Positions 9,449 through 19,947 of a stretch of DNA of 53,750 nucleotides are shown in pieces. The notes under the pieces are model-generated. The model saw only the letters and a program-made list of their open reading frames with translations. It searched no databases and had not been told where the DNA came from. A program made the translations under genes and the position numbers. Source of the stretch: Barthelona sp. PAP020 (Eukaryota > Metamonada: BaSk clade); the NCBI GenBank assembly GCA_040182905.1, contig JARQWU010000040.1:1-53750 (forward strand), written 5' to 3'. How positions within the stretch are numbered: position 1 is the first letter of the stretch; every line of letters begins with the position of its first letter.

Positions 9449-11449
9449 TTACCTGTTGGTGAGACTGCTTGGTGGAGCAGGCAAATTAGAATTCAAAAAT
9501 AAAGGAGCGAATTGCAAGTTTGAGTTATCAATAACTTTGCCTGATTTGAAACTGGAAACAACAGCAAAGAGATCCGAACTTCCATTTTTGTTGTCATCTT
9601 CGTTGATTTCCATTGTTTGATCAACTGATTCACTATCATCTATTGACTGAAATTCAATCAATTGATTGCTGTTTGAACTATTCTTTGTCAGCACTAATTC
9701 TTCCAAATTAATGCTCTGAAATTCATTCTGCTGTTCATCCATCTTCAAAATGTCAGATGTTCTTTTGAACCCTTGATTTTTGAACTTTTCGATCGTATTT
9801 ATCAATTGAGTCCTCCATATGTTCTGAACGCTTTTATTCTGGAATTTCAAGATCAATGCAGATGTAAATTTTTTCCCCGGGGAGAAATGAGGTGGTGTTT
9901 CCTTAGCTAACTTATTCACAGCATCATCCACCTCCAAAACCAACGAACAACAATTTAGTGTATCAAAGAAGTCTGATACTTTGATACTATTTACAAAGAT
10001 CTCGTATTTTACGATTAAACCGCTCAAGAATTTTTCGGTCAGGACAATAATTCGATCTTCAAATAATAGCAACCGCCGAGGTTTTTGGTCAAAAGTGTAT
10101 ACTGCTTCGTTAATGTCTATGCTATCCACAAACTCAAAATTTTGAAGTTGAGCTGCAAATTTACTATCAACCGCCTTCAATTCTTCAATCTTCCTCAAAT
10201 TCATGTCAAACTTTCTTTTTTCTTCGTTGACAAAATTAGCAATTTCCCTCACATCCTCTAAACATTCTGAACACTCCCCATAAAATTCATGATCAACAGG
10301 AGTTCGTTTTTTAAGTCGTTCCCATAATAGAGGATAACGTGGCACCCTTTGAATTGGCATTATCAGCAAGTTATCAAGCGAAATTACGTTATAATCAAAA
10401 GCTCGAAGAACATCATTAAGTTTGGCATTCTTTGCATTGGAATGCAAAATCTGCAAGGAAATATCAAAGTTCGCAGCATACTTAGCAAAAATTTTCATCT
10501 CTTCTACATATCTTAACAGAATACGACTAACAGGGTATCTCCAGAGAAGAGGATCTTTCTCTGTATCCAATTCTTTATTGAAATCGTCAAGCAGTTTTGT
10601 GCTGAAAGAATAAAGCTCTTCAATATTACCAAAAATCATGTCAATCTCATTATTTGTGAGAGAACAATCTTCGTCTATCATTCTTTTTTTGATCTCGTTC
10701 ATAAATTCAAGTTGTTCGTTAAAAACTTGCTCTGAGCTAATTATTTCTTGGACCACATCTTTTCGACGCCTGGCAAAGTACAATTCTTTTCCCTGATCGT
10801 GCCGACACAGATACGCTCTCCAGCAAGATTGAATTAAAACCAGATATCTAACACGAAATTCCAAAGATCTACGCTGATTTCTCCGAATCTTCTTAGTCTT
10901 AGTCACCAAACGGTTTCTTACTGGTTTATTATACATTTCCAGTTTACTTCTTTGATACTTAACACTACTGTAATCAGTTAAATCACATTTTGAACTGCTC
11001 AAACGCCTATTATGTGTTTTTTGTGATTGAATTTTTTTTTGTTTGACTGAAGGAGTTTCTTTTATTAAGCGTTCCCGCGTTTCAACAGCAGCTATACGAA
11101 CGCGAGATAAATCAACAGTGGCATTCTTAGAACTTTTCATTTCATTCAACTCAAAACTTTTTGGTTTTCTATAAGTCTTTGGAGTGGAGAAACATTTATT
11201 CTTATAAGTCTTTTTGGGAGATTTAACCTCTGAAACATTCGAATTGTCTCGAATTTTCGTGTTGTTTAAATTTTGATTTTCAATTTTATTCAATTTGGCT
11301 ATTTTATCAAATTCAACTAATTCTGAAGAATCAATATCATCTTCTTCAAAAGAACTTTCAGAAATTTGATCCATTTGATTCAATGATGTTATTCCATTAC
11401 ATAAAGAGGATTTTCGTTGTTTGATTTCTTCTTTAATGTCTTTTGTCAT
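9449..11449 (-). CDS. Rho guanine nucleotide exchange factor with IQ motif
   Basis: A probable activator of Rho/Rac GTPases. The N-terminal 190 residues are basic and low complexity. An IQ-like calmodulin-binding helix (LVLIQSCWRAYLCRHDQG, about 204-221) leads directly into a DH domain (about 230-415) that opens with VVQEIISSEQVFNEQLEFM and contains the diagnostic LLIMPIQRVPRYPLLWERL helix. A PH-like domain follows (about 430-575). The C-terminus is acidic and polar. The start is the ATG at 11449. IQ-DH-PH proteins are common in amoeboid and flagellate protists and link calcium signals to actin. Target GTPase unknown. Confidence 0.9.
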   Translation of the reverse strand: MTKDIKEEIKQRKSSLCNGITSLNQMDQISESSFEEDDIDSSELVEFDKIAKLNKIENQNLNNTKIRDNSNVSEVKSPKKTYKNKCFSTPKTYRKPKSFELNEMKSSKNATVDLSRVRIAAVETRERLIKETPSVKQKKIQSQKTHNRRLSSSKCDLTDYSSVKYQRSKLEMYNKPVRNRLVTKTKKIRRNQRRSLEFRVRYLVLIQSCWRAYLCRHDQGKELYFARRRKDVVQEIISSEQVFNEQLEFMNEIKKRMIDEDCSLTNNEIDMIFGNIEELYSFSTKLLDDFNKELDTEKDPLLWRYPVSRILLRYVEEMKIFAKYAANFDISLQILHSNAKNAKLNDVLRAFDYNVISLDNLLIMPIQRVPRYPLLWERLKKRTPVDHEFYGECSECLEDVREIANFVNEEKRKFDMNLRKIEELKAVDSKFAAQLQNFEFVDSIDINEAVYTFDQKPRRLLLFEDRIIVLTEKFLSGLIVKYEIFVNSIKVSDFFDTLNCCSLVLEVDDAVNKLAKETPPHFSPGKKFTSALILKFQNKSVQNIWRTQLINTIEKFKNQGFKRTSDILKMDEQQNEFQSINLEELVLTKNSSNSNQLIEFQSIDDSESVDQTMEINEDDNKNGSSDLFAVVSSFKSGKVIDNSNLQFAPLFLNSNLPAPPSSLTNR

Positions 11450-11579
11450 TATCAATAATCATATATTACACTTAATACATATTAATTTTGAGTGATAAAA
11501 AATCTTTTTCCGAATTTCCAATTTCAATCAATCTCATTTTCTCATTTTGGTTGTTATTTTATTTCAATTATTTTATTAA

Positions 11580-12116
11580 ATGACTTTTAAAAATTCTGTT
11601 ATTGTTGGTCATGAATGGATTACCGTGATAGTATGGACTTTGATGGTATTTTTGAGTATATTGAGAAGAAACAAGTTTTTTGTCAAAACTCATTGTTGGA
11701 TTTTTACAATATTGGGTATTATTGCATTTGTTTTTTCAATAGTTCCAATTTTGGCAGTTAAAGATTGGGGATATGTTGCAGTCTTTGTTAAAAGAAAACC
11801 ACACGCCTTTATTGGTTGGATTTGTGTCTTTATTTCAGTTTTAAATTTGATGCATTCTATTTATTTAACAAAGAAGAAAATAAATCATAGAAAATTGCAT
11901 CATACAATTCATGTTTTTATCGCATGGTCTAACGTAATCAGTGCTTTTTTTGCTATATATTCAGGTGTTTCTCGTTTTGCACCTTCGGTTTTAAATTATT
12001 TTTATTTCATCACTGTTGCTTTAATTTTGGTATTCCTTCTTTTTGAAGGGAAAGCTTTTGTTAAAAAAATAAACAAAAGAAAAGATCATCTAAAGCCTTT
12101 GTTGAATTCTGAATAA
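11580..12116 (+). CDS. Cytochrome b561-like four-to-six TM protein
   Basis: A 178-aa integral membrane protein with about five hydrophobic helices. Histidines sit where the cytochrome b561 / ferric-reductase family places its haem ligands: GHEW near the start of helix 1, KTHCWIFTILGI at helix 2, KPHAFIGWICVF at helix 3 and KLHHTIHVFIAW at helix 4. Family members move electrons across a membrane from ascorbate-type donors and can reduce ferric iron. There is no DOMON domain, so it would be a free-standing b561 module. Assignment rests on the His spacing and topology rather than strong sequence motifs. It is divergent from the RhoGEF gene with about 130 bp between starts. Confidence 0.6.
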   Translation: MTFKNSVIVGHEWITVIVWTLMVFLSILRRNKFFVKTHCWIFTILGIIAFVFSIVPILAVKDWGYVAVFVKRKPHAFIGWICVFISVLNLMHSIYLTKKKINHRKLHHTIHVFIAWSNVISAFFAIYSGVSRFAPSVLNYFYFITVALILVFLLFEGKAFVKKINKRKDHLKPLLNSE

Positions 12117-12260
12117 TTTGTTTTGTGAATAATTTTGCTTTTACATAAATCATTATAATTTATTTATTTATTTATTATATTATTATGTTGGCTAATTATT
12201 AAGTGAATTGCTTTGTAAATTAATTGGGGACAAATTTTTAACAAGCCAAATATACATTAT

Positions 12261-14702
12261 ATGAATTCGCTTTTACCCTTTGAAGTGGTATTTGTGACAT
12301 CGTCTGAGCATCCATTTGTTGCTTCCAATTTATCAAATTTAAATAATTCAAATATTAAAGGTTGGAGAAATGGAAGATATTCCAGTTTTCCTGTCGAATT
12401 AATTGTTGGATTTCAATCAACAAAGTATGTTCAACAGATTTTACTTTTGAGTCATCCGTATTTGATACCTAAAAAAGTTCAAATTTTTTTGGGAAGTGAG
12501 TCTTCCAATTATAATCAATGCACTTGGACAAAAGTTGGTTATTTTAGTTTTAGTGATAACACAGACTCCAATTTTGAAAAAGGTCAGTTGCGAAGGGTTG
12601 ATTTAGGAGCCAGTTGTCAATATGTAAAGTTTGTTTTACATTCCTATCATGAAAATAGTCATAACATTTACAATCAGGTTGGTATCTATGCTTTAGCTTT
12701 TTCTGGAGGAGGGTTAAACGATATAGGGCGTTCCACTAATAGGTCTTCTGTTTCCACTTATAATAGTCAAGTAAATAAATTTGAAGCACAATACGATCGT
12801 GAAACATCTTCAGAAATTCAACGATTGGTTCAACAAAAGACAGACGCAATTGCCAATCGTGATTATCGCGAAGCCAAGCGTTTATCTCAAGAAATTGAGA
12901 GACTTAAAGAGGTAGGAAAGGAAATATCAGAGTTATCAAAGAAAGAACAAGCAGCAGTAGCGAATGATGATTTTGATACCGCTTTAGCCATTAAAGAACA
13001 GATTGATCAGTTACGTGGTAAGGCTGTTGTACCAGTTTCAAACGTTACAACCACTACATCTCCTTCTGTTACAAATGTTCAACCAGTTGGTCAAAACCTG
13101 AATCCTTTTGTTGTTGCAGCTGGAAAATCAGCTGTTGTTCAGCCAGGACAAGTTACTTCAATCAGCGTACCTGTTTCAATGGCCCCTGTGTTGAGTAATG
13201 ATCGTAATGCAATAAGACCGATGGATCCATCAAAACAAGCAGAAATGTATGGATCTGCTGTGGCTGTGCCTGCTTTTGATGATAGCAATATCATCACATC
13301 ATCTGTACCTGTGGTTGATAATAGGGAAATAAAGGGAGCAAAGTCTTATGAGGAGATGCTTGAGGCTGAGTTAAAGAAGGAGGAGCAAGCAAAAGAACAA
13401 AAAGAATCAGATGTTCCCGCAAAATTCCGTGATGATGCTAGCAGATTGACTAATTTCCCTGAAAATCTTCCTACATTGTTGTATTCAACAAATTTAGATT
13501 CTCAATTGGAAGCAATAAATATTTTGTTGAAACATTCAAAATTTTATGAAACTTCTGATTTGGAAGCTTGGTGTACTTGCCTGAAACATTTGTGTCGAGC
13601 AAAAAATGTGTCTATTTTAACGGAAAGTTTGAATATTTTCCTCAATATTTTTGAGTCGGAAAAGTTTACGAAGAGTCATTCCCATGAGCATTTTCAAATG
13701 GTACTTTCTGTTTTGATTCCACGTTTACATGACAATTCCAAGCGTATTGCTGAGGCAATACTAGCGTTAGTGATAATTATTGCGAAAGGAATTGGACCAA
13801 AGACTATTTATCCAATCATTCTGCACAAAATCAATCCCAAAAGCACAAAGATAGTTATTGCTAGACTTTTTTGTATCAAACGTCTTCTAGAGGAATTTAA
13901 AAACGATATAGACAACACAGTTGTTACTGATATGGTTGCTTTATTAAAAAAATGCTTTGCTTCTTCGTCTGGTGATGTTCGTAACATTAGTGTAACGTTA
14001 ATCGGTCTCATTTATGAGTATATTGGTTCTGCGCCCATCGAACAGGTTATTCCAAAGTTTTCAAATACTTCTGAGTTAAATGCTTTTGAAAAGAAGCTTA
14101 TTGATGAATTATGCACGATTAATGCAACAAATGATTGGCCTGCTCCACCTAATAATCCATTGATGGGTCGAACAAATGGAAAAGGAAAACGTAAAGCAAA
14201 AGAGGTTTATGACCGTAACAAAGTTAGAAAGCAACCTGTTGAGGTGCCCAAGTATGTGGCAGAACCAGAACCGGAATTGGAACCAGAACTTGAAGAACAC
14301 GATGAAAATGAAGAAGGTTTTGTCTGTGAATTTTGCAAGGTTGCACATCCTACAGATAAAGATCGAGACTTACATTGGTATCAAGTGTGCCCTTATCTTA
14401 CTAGATGCCCTGTTTGCCATCAAATTAGCTCAATTGATACATTAGCACAGCATTTATTGGAGGTACATGGTGATAGATTCCAAGAATGCAAGCGTTGTGA
14501 AGAGCCTGTTGATAGATCATTCATGAAAAGACATTTAGATTGGGGAAAGTGTCTTGTGCCTTCTAAAAATTCAGAGGTTATCAGATGTCCTCTTTGTCAT
14601 ACTGACGTTCATCAAGATGATTGGTCTGATCACGTAGAAATCAATTGCGAAATGAACAGAGAGAGACAAAAGCTATTTAAAGCTTTGTTAGAGAGTGATT
14701 GA
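12261..14702 (+). CDS. CEP104: CEP104 homologue, ciliary tip / centriole protein
   Basis: CEP104 caps centrioles and sits at growing ciliary tips, binding tubulin through a TOG domain. This 813-aa protein has the full family order: an N-terminal jelly-roll domain (about 1-150, including LLSHPYLIPKKVQIFLGS), a coiled coil rich in Glu/Lys (about 175-250), a Pro/Val-rich linker, a TOG-type helical repeat (about 395-620), and a C-terminal array of zinc-finger-like Cys/His pairs (about 690-795; CEFCKVAH, CPVCHQI, CKRCEEP, CPLCHTD). It is one of the clearest signs that the organism builds flagella. An acidic Glu/Pro stretch separates TOG and zinc array. Confidence 0.9.
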   Translation: MNSLLPFEVVFVTSSEHPFVASNLSNLNNSNIKGWRNGRYSSFPVELIVGFQSTKYVQQILLLSHPYLIPKKVQIFLGSESSNYNQCTWTKVGYFSFSDNTDSNFEKGQLRRVDLGASCQYVKFVLHSYHENSHNIYNQVGIYALAFSGGGLNDIGRSTNRSSVSTYNSQVNKFEAQYDRETSSEIQRLVQQKTDAIANRDYREAKRLSQEIERLKEVGKEISELSKKEQAAVANDDFDTALAIKEQIDQLRGKAVVPVSNVTTTTSPSVTNVQPVGQNLNPFVVAAGKSAVVQPGQVTSISVPVSMAPVLSNDRNAIRPMDPSKQAEMYGSAVAVPAFDDSNIITSSVPVVDNREIKGAKSYEEMLEAELKKEEQAKEQKESDVPAKFRDDASRLTNFPENLPTLLYSTNLDSQLEAINILLKHSKFYETSDLEAWCTCLKHLCRAKNVSILTESLNIFLNIFESEKFTKSHSHEHFQMVLSVLIPRLHDNSKRIAEAILALVIIIAKGIGPKTIYPIILHKINPKSTKIVIARLFCIKRLLEEFKNDIDNTVVTDMVALLKKCFASSSGDVRNISVTLIGLIYEYIGSAPIEQVIPKFSNTSELNAFEKKLIDELCTINATNDWPAPPNNPLMGRTNGKGKRKAKEVYDRNKVRKQPVEVPKYVAEPEPELEPELEEHDENEEGFVCEFCKVAHPTDKDRDLHWYQVCPYLTRCPVCHQISSIDTLAQHLLEVHGDRFQECKRCEEPVDRSFMKRHLDWGKCLVPSKNSEVIRCPLCHTDVHQDDWSDHVEINCEMNRERQKLFKALLESD

Positions 14703-14935
14703 AAGGTTTGGGTTCTTCTGTTCTTTGTGTTGTAAAACGTCTGTATTATTTTTTTTAGTGTTCGTTTTGTCAGTTTTCAACAAATGAAAGAAAAAACAGT
14801 CAAAAACATTTTGGCCCTCTTGAATTTATTCAAAGCGTTTTGTTATTGGACCAAATTTTGATCCAAATTAACATTTATTTTCGTAAATGAAATATTTCAA
14901 AGAAAAACAATAAAAACAGGTCTGACTTATTCTTT

Positions 14936-17900
14936 CTAACCACTTGAAGTTCGAATGATACCACTTACACCATCAGTTAATTGAGTTCTGAACAAAACAT
15001 TAGCATTTGAAAACATTCCAGGTTTTAAAGACACAACAATGAATTGACTTTGTTTGAAATGAGTTCGAATAACTTCACCAATGTGTTGAGTGTGTGATAA
15101 ATCCAAAGCAGCATCAATTTCATCTAATATGTACAACGGAGCAGGTTTAAATAACAACAAAGCCAATATCAAACTTAATGCGATTAAAGAGCGTTGTCCA
15201 CCACTCAATTCACCTAGACTTTCCTTCCACACATTATTGAAACCCACATTAATTTGCAATCCACAAATTTCCTCTTGATTATCATATACAGGAGTTAATT
15301 TGCAATTTGCTGTTGGTAACAACATTGAAAAGATCTCACCAAATTCTTTGGAAACTATCTTCCAAGTATTATTCAAAGCATTTGCTTTCTTTTCATCTAA
15401 TTGAGCAATAATATCGTTAATTTTCCTTCTATCTTCAAATAATTGTGTTAGTCTGCTACTCATTTGATCATATTGTTCCTTAATTCTTTGATATCTATTG
15501 GTAATCTTGAAAATTTCATCTTTAGGTCCTATTTCTTCATTCAAACTGTTTAGTTGCTGTAAAATTAGATTATATTCTTTATCTAATTTTTCTAATTCAG
15601 TTTTCTCAAAGTTTTCAAAGTTTTCATAAATCTTTATATTTTTCAAACTTTTTTTCAATTGATTCTTTTCAATTGATTTCTTTTCCAATAAAGATAAACA
15701 GGTTTCAAGTTTTTTACTAAGATTCTTCCTTTGTTTGGAAATTTTCAAAATCTTGTTTTTTAAACCATCAGATTCAGTTCTTAAACGATTCATTTCTTCA
15801 TTAGATTGAGTTATGTTGAAAAAATACTTATTACAAGCATTTTCTTGCTCAATCAAATCTTGTTCTTTTTCATTCAATTCAACAGTACTTTCACTAATGT
15901 CTTTTTCTAACTCTTTTGCATCATCTAAATTTTTAGTTATCATACTTTCCAATTGTTGTTTTTCAACGACTTTTTGATTATATTCTACTTTGATTTGTCG
16001 TGCCAAAGAACGAGCTTTTTCAATTCTTTTTTGTAATTGTTCAAAATCTTTTCTTAATTCCACTAACTTGTTTTCGTTCTTAACAATTTCTCTTCTCTTC
16101 AATTCTTCCTCATCTAATGAAGCATTTCTTTCCAAATCGTCTAATTCAATGGCATCTTCTTCAATACTATGAGTAATCTCCACAATGTTAGAATCTAATT
16201 CCACCATTTCTTTTTCAACATTTTCTAATTTTTGAACGCTTCGAGCAAACTTCGAAACCATCTTTTGATCATTTAGTCTCTTAATATTTTCAGTTAAATC
16301 ACTTTGAGCTTCTTTAATTTTACGATATTCAACGCGTTTTAATTTCATTTTGTTCAAAGAACCTTCTTTATCATTAATCTGTCTATTCATTTCATTATAC
16401 TCATTTCTAATGTTAACATCCCTCATAACCATGCTTAAAATATAAGTACCACCAGCATTACCACCACCAGATAATGTCCCTTGAGGATCATATAAATTGC
16501 CATCCAATGTTACTGTTAATATCTTTGCTTCTCTTGCAAGTCTGTGAGCTATTTCATCATTTTCGGCTATATATGATCCTCCAAACAGATATCTTAATGC
16601 ATTATCCAAATCAGCAATGTCATTTCGTGAAGCAATAATTTTTTCGATTGAAGGCCATGCTTCACCTTCGGTTGATGAAATTATTTGCTCAGCTTTTGAT
16701 ATTTGACTATCAGATAACCTTTTGGGCAAGATTTTATTGAGAGGCAAAGCAGTGACTCTTTGTTTTAAATTAGTTTTCATTAATTGAGTGGCCACATTGT
16801 CATTTTTAGTGATAACATTAAATACCTTACCACCTAACAAAATATCAAGAGCTTTACTGAATCTATCATCAATTGGGCGAATTAACCTGAATACACGACC
16901 ATAATAACCTGCTAATTTTGAAGGTAAATTCAAATCATATGTATTTAAACGTTTATTTATCTCGAATGAATTCATTTCCAACTTCTTAGCATTTTTGACC
17001 ATTTTGCTAATATTCTCTTCAATTTCATTAATTTCATCATCAGAAACAATTAATTTCGCCTCTTTTGAATTCAAATCACTCAATTCCATTTCAAATTCTT
17101 TCAATTTTTCATCAATCTCCAAATGTTCATTATTCATCTTTAATTGATCTATTTGATTGAGCAAATCAATCTTTTGTTTCTCAAATAATTGCAACTGATT
17201 CTTAGAACTATCAAGTATCATCTTATTCTTATTCAATTCTCTTTTTAAATAACTAATCTTGTCCTTAATTGTTAAACCATTGCCACTAGAGACACCAGAT
17301 TTTAAGGCTTGAATTTGGTCATTTGTGTTTTCTATATTCGTTTGAATCGCTATTTTTTCCTCTTGCTTTTGTTTCAAATTCTCTTCAGCTACACTTGTCT
17401 TTTCTGCTAACTTATCAACTAAACTGTTGATATCAACCATTTGTTCATTATATTGAGTGTTATCTCTCAACAATTTTTTCAAATGTTTTTCTTTATGTTC
17501 CAGTGCAACTTTCTTTTTGTTAAAATCAATCTTACATTTTTCTAATAGTTCTTTAGCTTCATTAAAATCTTGATTTTGTTCATTGGAACTGAATTCTGCA
17601 ATTGTTTCATCAATTTCTTTCAAATAACTCTCAGTTTCACTCATTTCTTCTTCTAACTCCACTAACATACGTTCATAATTTGTTTGATCTTCTTTATGTC
17701 TATTCAAATCGTTATTCACATTATGATAACGGTATGAGAGTACAATAGAACTCAATTCTTGATTTCGATTTTTTAAATCCTCGTATTTCTGAATCAACTC
17801 TAATTTTGCTGAAAATTTATCCAAAGATGGTTCTATTTCTTCTTTCAAAATCCTTTCAACTTCTTGAATCTTCGTGTCTTTTTTCTTGATAGTTTTTATA

Positions 17901-18442
17901 GCATTTTGTTTTTTATCCTCAAAAACATTAGTACCTGCTGCAGATTCAACCATACTTAAAACTTGATCAGATTTCATGTTCAATACCTGAGTTATCCTTC
18001 CTTGCATTATCAAAAAATGAGGATTGTTGATATTTAATCCAACAGATTGAAATAACGATATTACATGATTCTGTTGAGCTGTATGTCCATTGATAAAATA
18101 TTTTGATTTTCCAGCTAATGTAATTTGTCGTGTTACAACAATATTTTCACAATTTTCATATCCTACAGGTGATTGTTGGGCATCGTTATTATCAAACACA
18201 ATAGAAACACTTGCTTTGGTTACTCCTGCTTGTCCTTGTTTATAAACCAATTCTTGTAAAGAACCAACACGTATATTCTTTAAAGAAGTTAAACCCAACA
18301 CAAAACAAATGGCATCTAAAACATTTGACTTTCCAGTTCCATTAAATCCGGTAATTGCGTTAAAACTACGATCAAATCCACTTATAATCGTTCGATTCGC
18401 ATACGACTTAAATCCATCTAATATTAATTCTTTAATATACAT
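14936..18442 (-). CDS. SMC2: Condensin subunit SMC2
   Basis: An ATPase core subunit of condensin, which compacts mitotic chromosomes. At 1168 aa it is full length. The N-terminal head has GFNGTGKS (Walker A, residues 32-39) after MYIKELILDGFKSYANRT. Two long coiled coils flank a hinge at about 505-665. The C-terminal head has the ABC signature LSGGQRSLIALSL (about 1077) and Walker B with LYILDEIDAALD (about 1107). SMC2 is favoured over the other SMC proteins by the N-terminal head sequence and the head motif VLNMKSDQVLSMVESAAGTN. It is divergent from the PLAA-like gene with 188 bp between starts. Confidence 0.95.
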   Translation of the reverse strand: MYIKELILDGFKSYANRTIISGFDRSFNAITGFNGTGKSNVLDAICFVLGLTSLKNIRVGSLQELVYKQGQAGVTKASVSIVFDNNDAQQSPVGYENCENIVVTRQITLAGKSKYFINGHTAQQNHVISLFQSVGLNINNPHFLIMQGRITQVLNMKSDQVLSMVESAAGTNVFEDKKQNAIKTIKKKDTKIQEVERILKEEIEPSLDKFSAKLELIQKYEDLKNRNQELSSIVLSYRYHNVNNDLNRHKEDQTNYERMLVELEEEMSETESYLKEIDETIAEFSSNEQNQDFNEAKELLEKCKIDFNKKKVALEHKEKHLKKLLRDNTQYNEQMVDINSLVDKLAEKTSVAEENLKQKQEEKIAIQTNIENTNDQIQALKSGVSSGNGLTIKDKISYLKRELNKNKMILDSSKNQLQLFEKQKIDLLNQIDQLKMNNEHLEIDEKLKEFEMELSDLNSKEAKLIVSDDEINEIEENISKMVKNAKKLEMNSFEINKRLNTYDLNLPSKLAGYYGRVFRLIRPIDDRFSKALDILLGGKVFNVITKNDNVATQLMKTNLKQRVTALPLNKILPKRLSDSQISKAEQIISSTEGEAWPSIEKIIASRNDIADLDNALRYLFGGSYIAENDEIAHRLAREAKILTVTLDGNLYDPQGTLSGGGNAGGTYILSMVMRDVNIRNEYNEMNRQINDKEGSLNKMKLKRVEYRKIKEAQSDLTENIKRLNDQKMVSKFARSVQKLENVEKEMVELDSNIVEITHSIEEDAIELDDLERNASLDEEELKRREIVKNENKLVELRKDFEQLQKRIEKARSLARQIKVEYNQKVVEKQQLESMITKNLDDAKELEKDISESTVELNEKEQDLIEQENACNKYFFNITQSNEEMNRLRTESDGLKNKILKISKQRKNLSKKLETCLSLLEKKSIEKNQLKKSLKNIKIYENFENFEKTELEKLDKEYNLILQQLNSLNEEIGPKDEIFKITNRYQRIKEQYDQMSSRLTQLFEDRRKINDIIAQLDEKKANALNNTWKIVSKEFGEIFSMLLPTANCKLTPVYDNQEEICGLQINVGFNNVWKESLGELSGGQRSLIALSLILALLLFKPAPLYILDEIDAALDLSHTQHIGEVIRTHFKQSQFIVVSLKPGMFSNANVLFRTQLTDGVSGIIRTSSG

Positions 18443-18630
18443 CTGGCTTTGATTTCAATGGCAAAAAAAAAAAGCTTATTGAAAGGGATGCCATTTTTTT
18501 ATTTGTTCTTTACATTCACATTTTATCTTTGATAAGGTTAATAAAATTTTTTAAAGGAACAAATCAACAAAATAAAAATAAAAGAATTAATCAATGATGA
18601 ATCTTTTTGGTATCCTTTCTATTGACTTCA

Positions 18631-19872
18631 ATGTCACAAGAATTTGATATTTGTAATTGGTTTAATGTTCATTCGGACCAGACAATACGTAATGTTGTAA
18701 CTTTACCAAACCAACAATTTGCTACAGGCAGTTTTGACAAGACGGTCAAAATTTGGAACTTTAAAGGAGATAATATTGATTTAATATCTACCTTAGAAGG
18801 TCATAGTGACAGTATATATGCATTATTTTATGTGAAACCATGTACTGTATATCCCAATGGTGTTTTAATTTCTGGTTCTGCTGATTCAACCATTATAATA
18901 TGGGATTTGGAAACTTATAATCCTATTCAACAGTTAATTGGTCACACCCAACTTGTTTCTAGTCTTACTTTTGATTATAAAACACAATGTATTGTTTCAA
19001 CCAGTTGGGATGGTTCTGTTAAGTTTTGGTTTATGGAAACTGGTGATCTTTATGAATTTAAAAAAATTAATGAGCCCTCTGGAATTCAAGTAATTACGAT
19101 TCAAGACGGATTAGTTGCTGCTGCAGGAGGACATCAAATTCATTTTTTTGAAATCGTTGAGCCCAAAGAAGTTATTCATATTAATACCATCCAATTTTCA
19201 AAACAGCCTAATCCAGCTGTGAATGTTGTCCGTGCTATATATGCCCCTGAGAATTTCAAGTTTTCCAATAATAAAGAAGGTCTCATTGTAGCCTTCAATT
19301 CTGGAAGTATGGCGCTTGTTGATCCAATTGAAGGTAGAATTAAGAAACAAATTAAGGCACATGACACTTACATTTATGATTTTTGTATTTATGACTCATT
19401 TTTATTTTCTATTGCTGAAGATGGTACTTTGGGATGTTTGTTGCTTGAAGAGATGCAGTTCTATGGACCATTAAATCTTTGTCACACTCCTTGGAGTATT
19501 GCCATGTTAGATGATGGCGAGACGCTTGTGGTTGTTGGGGAAAATGGGTTTGTTACTATTTTCAATAAAGGAGATTGTGTTGCGACTGATGAAAGAAAAG
19601 AAGAATATGCTGTGTTGGTTGAAGCTTATATGATGAGTAGGATATCTGGTGATGAAAAAGCTAACGATTTATCTGGTGAAATTGATGGCAAGAAATACGA
19701 TTTTGTTATTTCTGTTCAATTGGGTGAAAAAAGTGTTCCATTGGGTTTCAATAAAGGAGATAATGCTTATCAAGTGGCTGAATTGTGGTGTATGAATAAT
19801 AATATTGATTTACAGTATAAAGAACAAATTGTTCATTATCTTTACGACAATATTCCTTGTTTGAAGAGTTAA
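18631..19872 (+). CDS. PLAA / Ufd3 (Doa1)-like WD40-PFU protein
   Basis: The PLAA/Doa1 family works with the Cdc48/p97 ATPase in ubiquitin-dependent sorting and degradation. The start is the ATG at 18631, giving 413 aa. A WD40 propeller fills residues 1 to about 315, with ATGSFDKTVKIWNF and VLISGSADSTIIIWDL. The C-terminal part (about 335-410) matches the PFU ubiquitin-binding domain, with YDFVISVQLGEKSVPLGFNK and LWCMNNNIDLQYKEQIVHYL. The PUL (Armadillo-like) domain that normally follows and binds Cdc48 is absent: the gene stops right after PFU and the next gene begins 75 bp later. It could be a shortened orthologue or one piece of a split gene. Confidence 0.75.
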   Translation: MSQEFDICNWFNVHSDQTIRNVVTLPNQQFATGSFDKTVKIWNFKGDNIDLISTLEGHSDSIYALFYVKPCTVYPNGVLISGSADSTIIIWDLETYNPIQQLIGHTQLVSSLTFDYKTQCIVSTSWDGSVKFWFMETGDLYEFKKINEPSGIQVITIQDGLVAAAGGHQIHFFEIVEPKEVIHINTIQFSKQPNPAVNVVRAIYAPENFKFSNNKEGLIVAFNSGSMALVDPIEGRIKKQIKAHDTYIYDFCIYDSFLFSIAEDGTLGCLLLEEMQFYGPLNLCHTPWSIAMLDDGETLVVVGENGFVTIFNKGDCVATDERKEEYAVLVEAYMMSRISGDEKANDLSGEIDGKKYDFVISVQLGEKSVPLGFNKGDNAYQVAELWCMNNNIDLQYKEQIVHYLYDNIPCLKS

Positions 19873-19947
19873 TATGTGTAAACTACTTTTTATGAATTGT
19901 AAATTGTTTTTTCAGAAGAAAGTTTTTTTTTTATAGATATTTCAGAT

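Noticed and set aside
14784-14858. Short ATG-initiated + strand ORF after CEP104
   Set aside because: Only 24 codons, expected by chance in AT-rich spacer.
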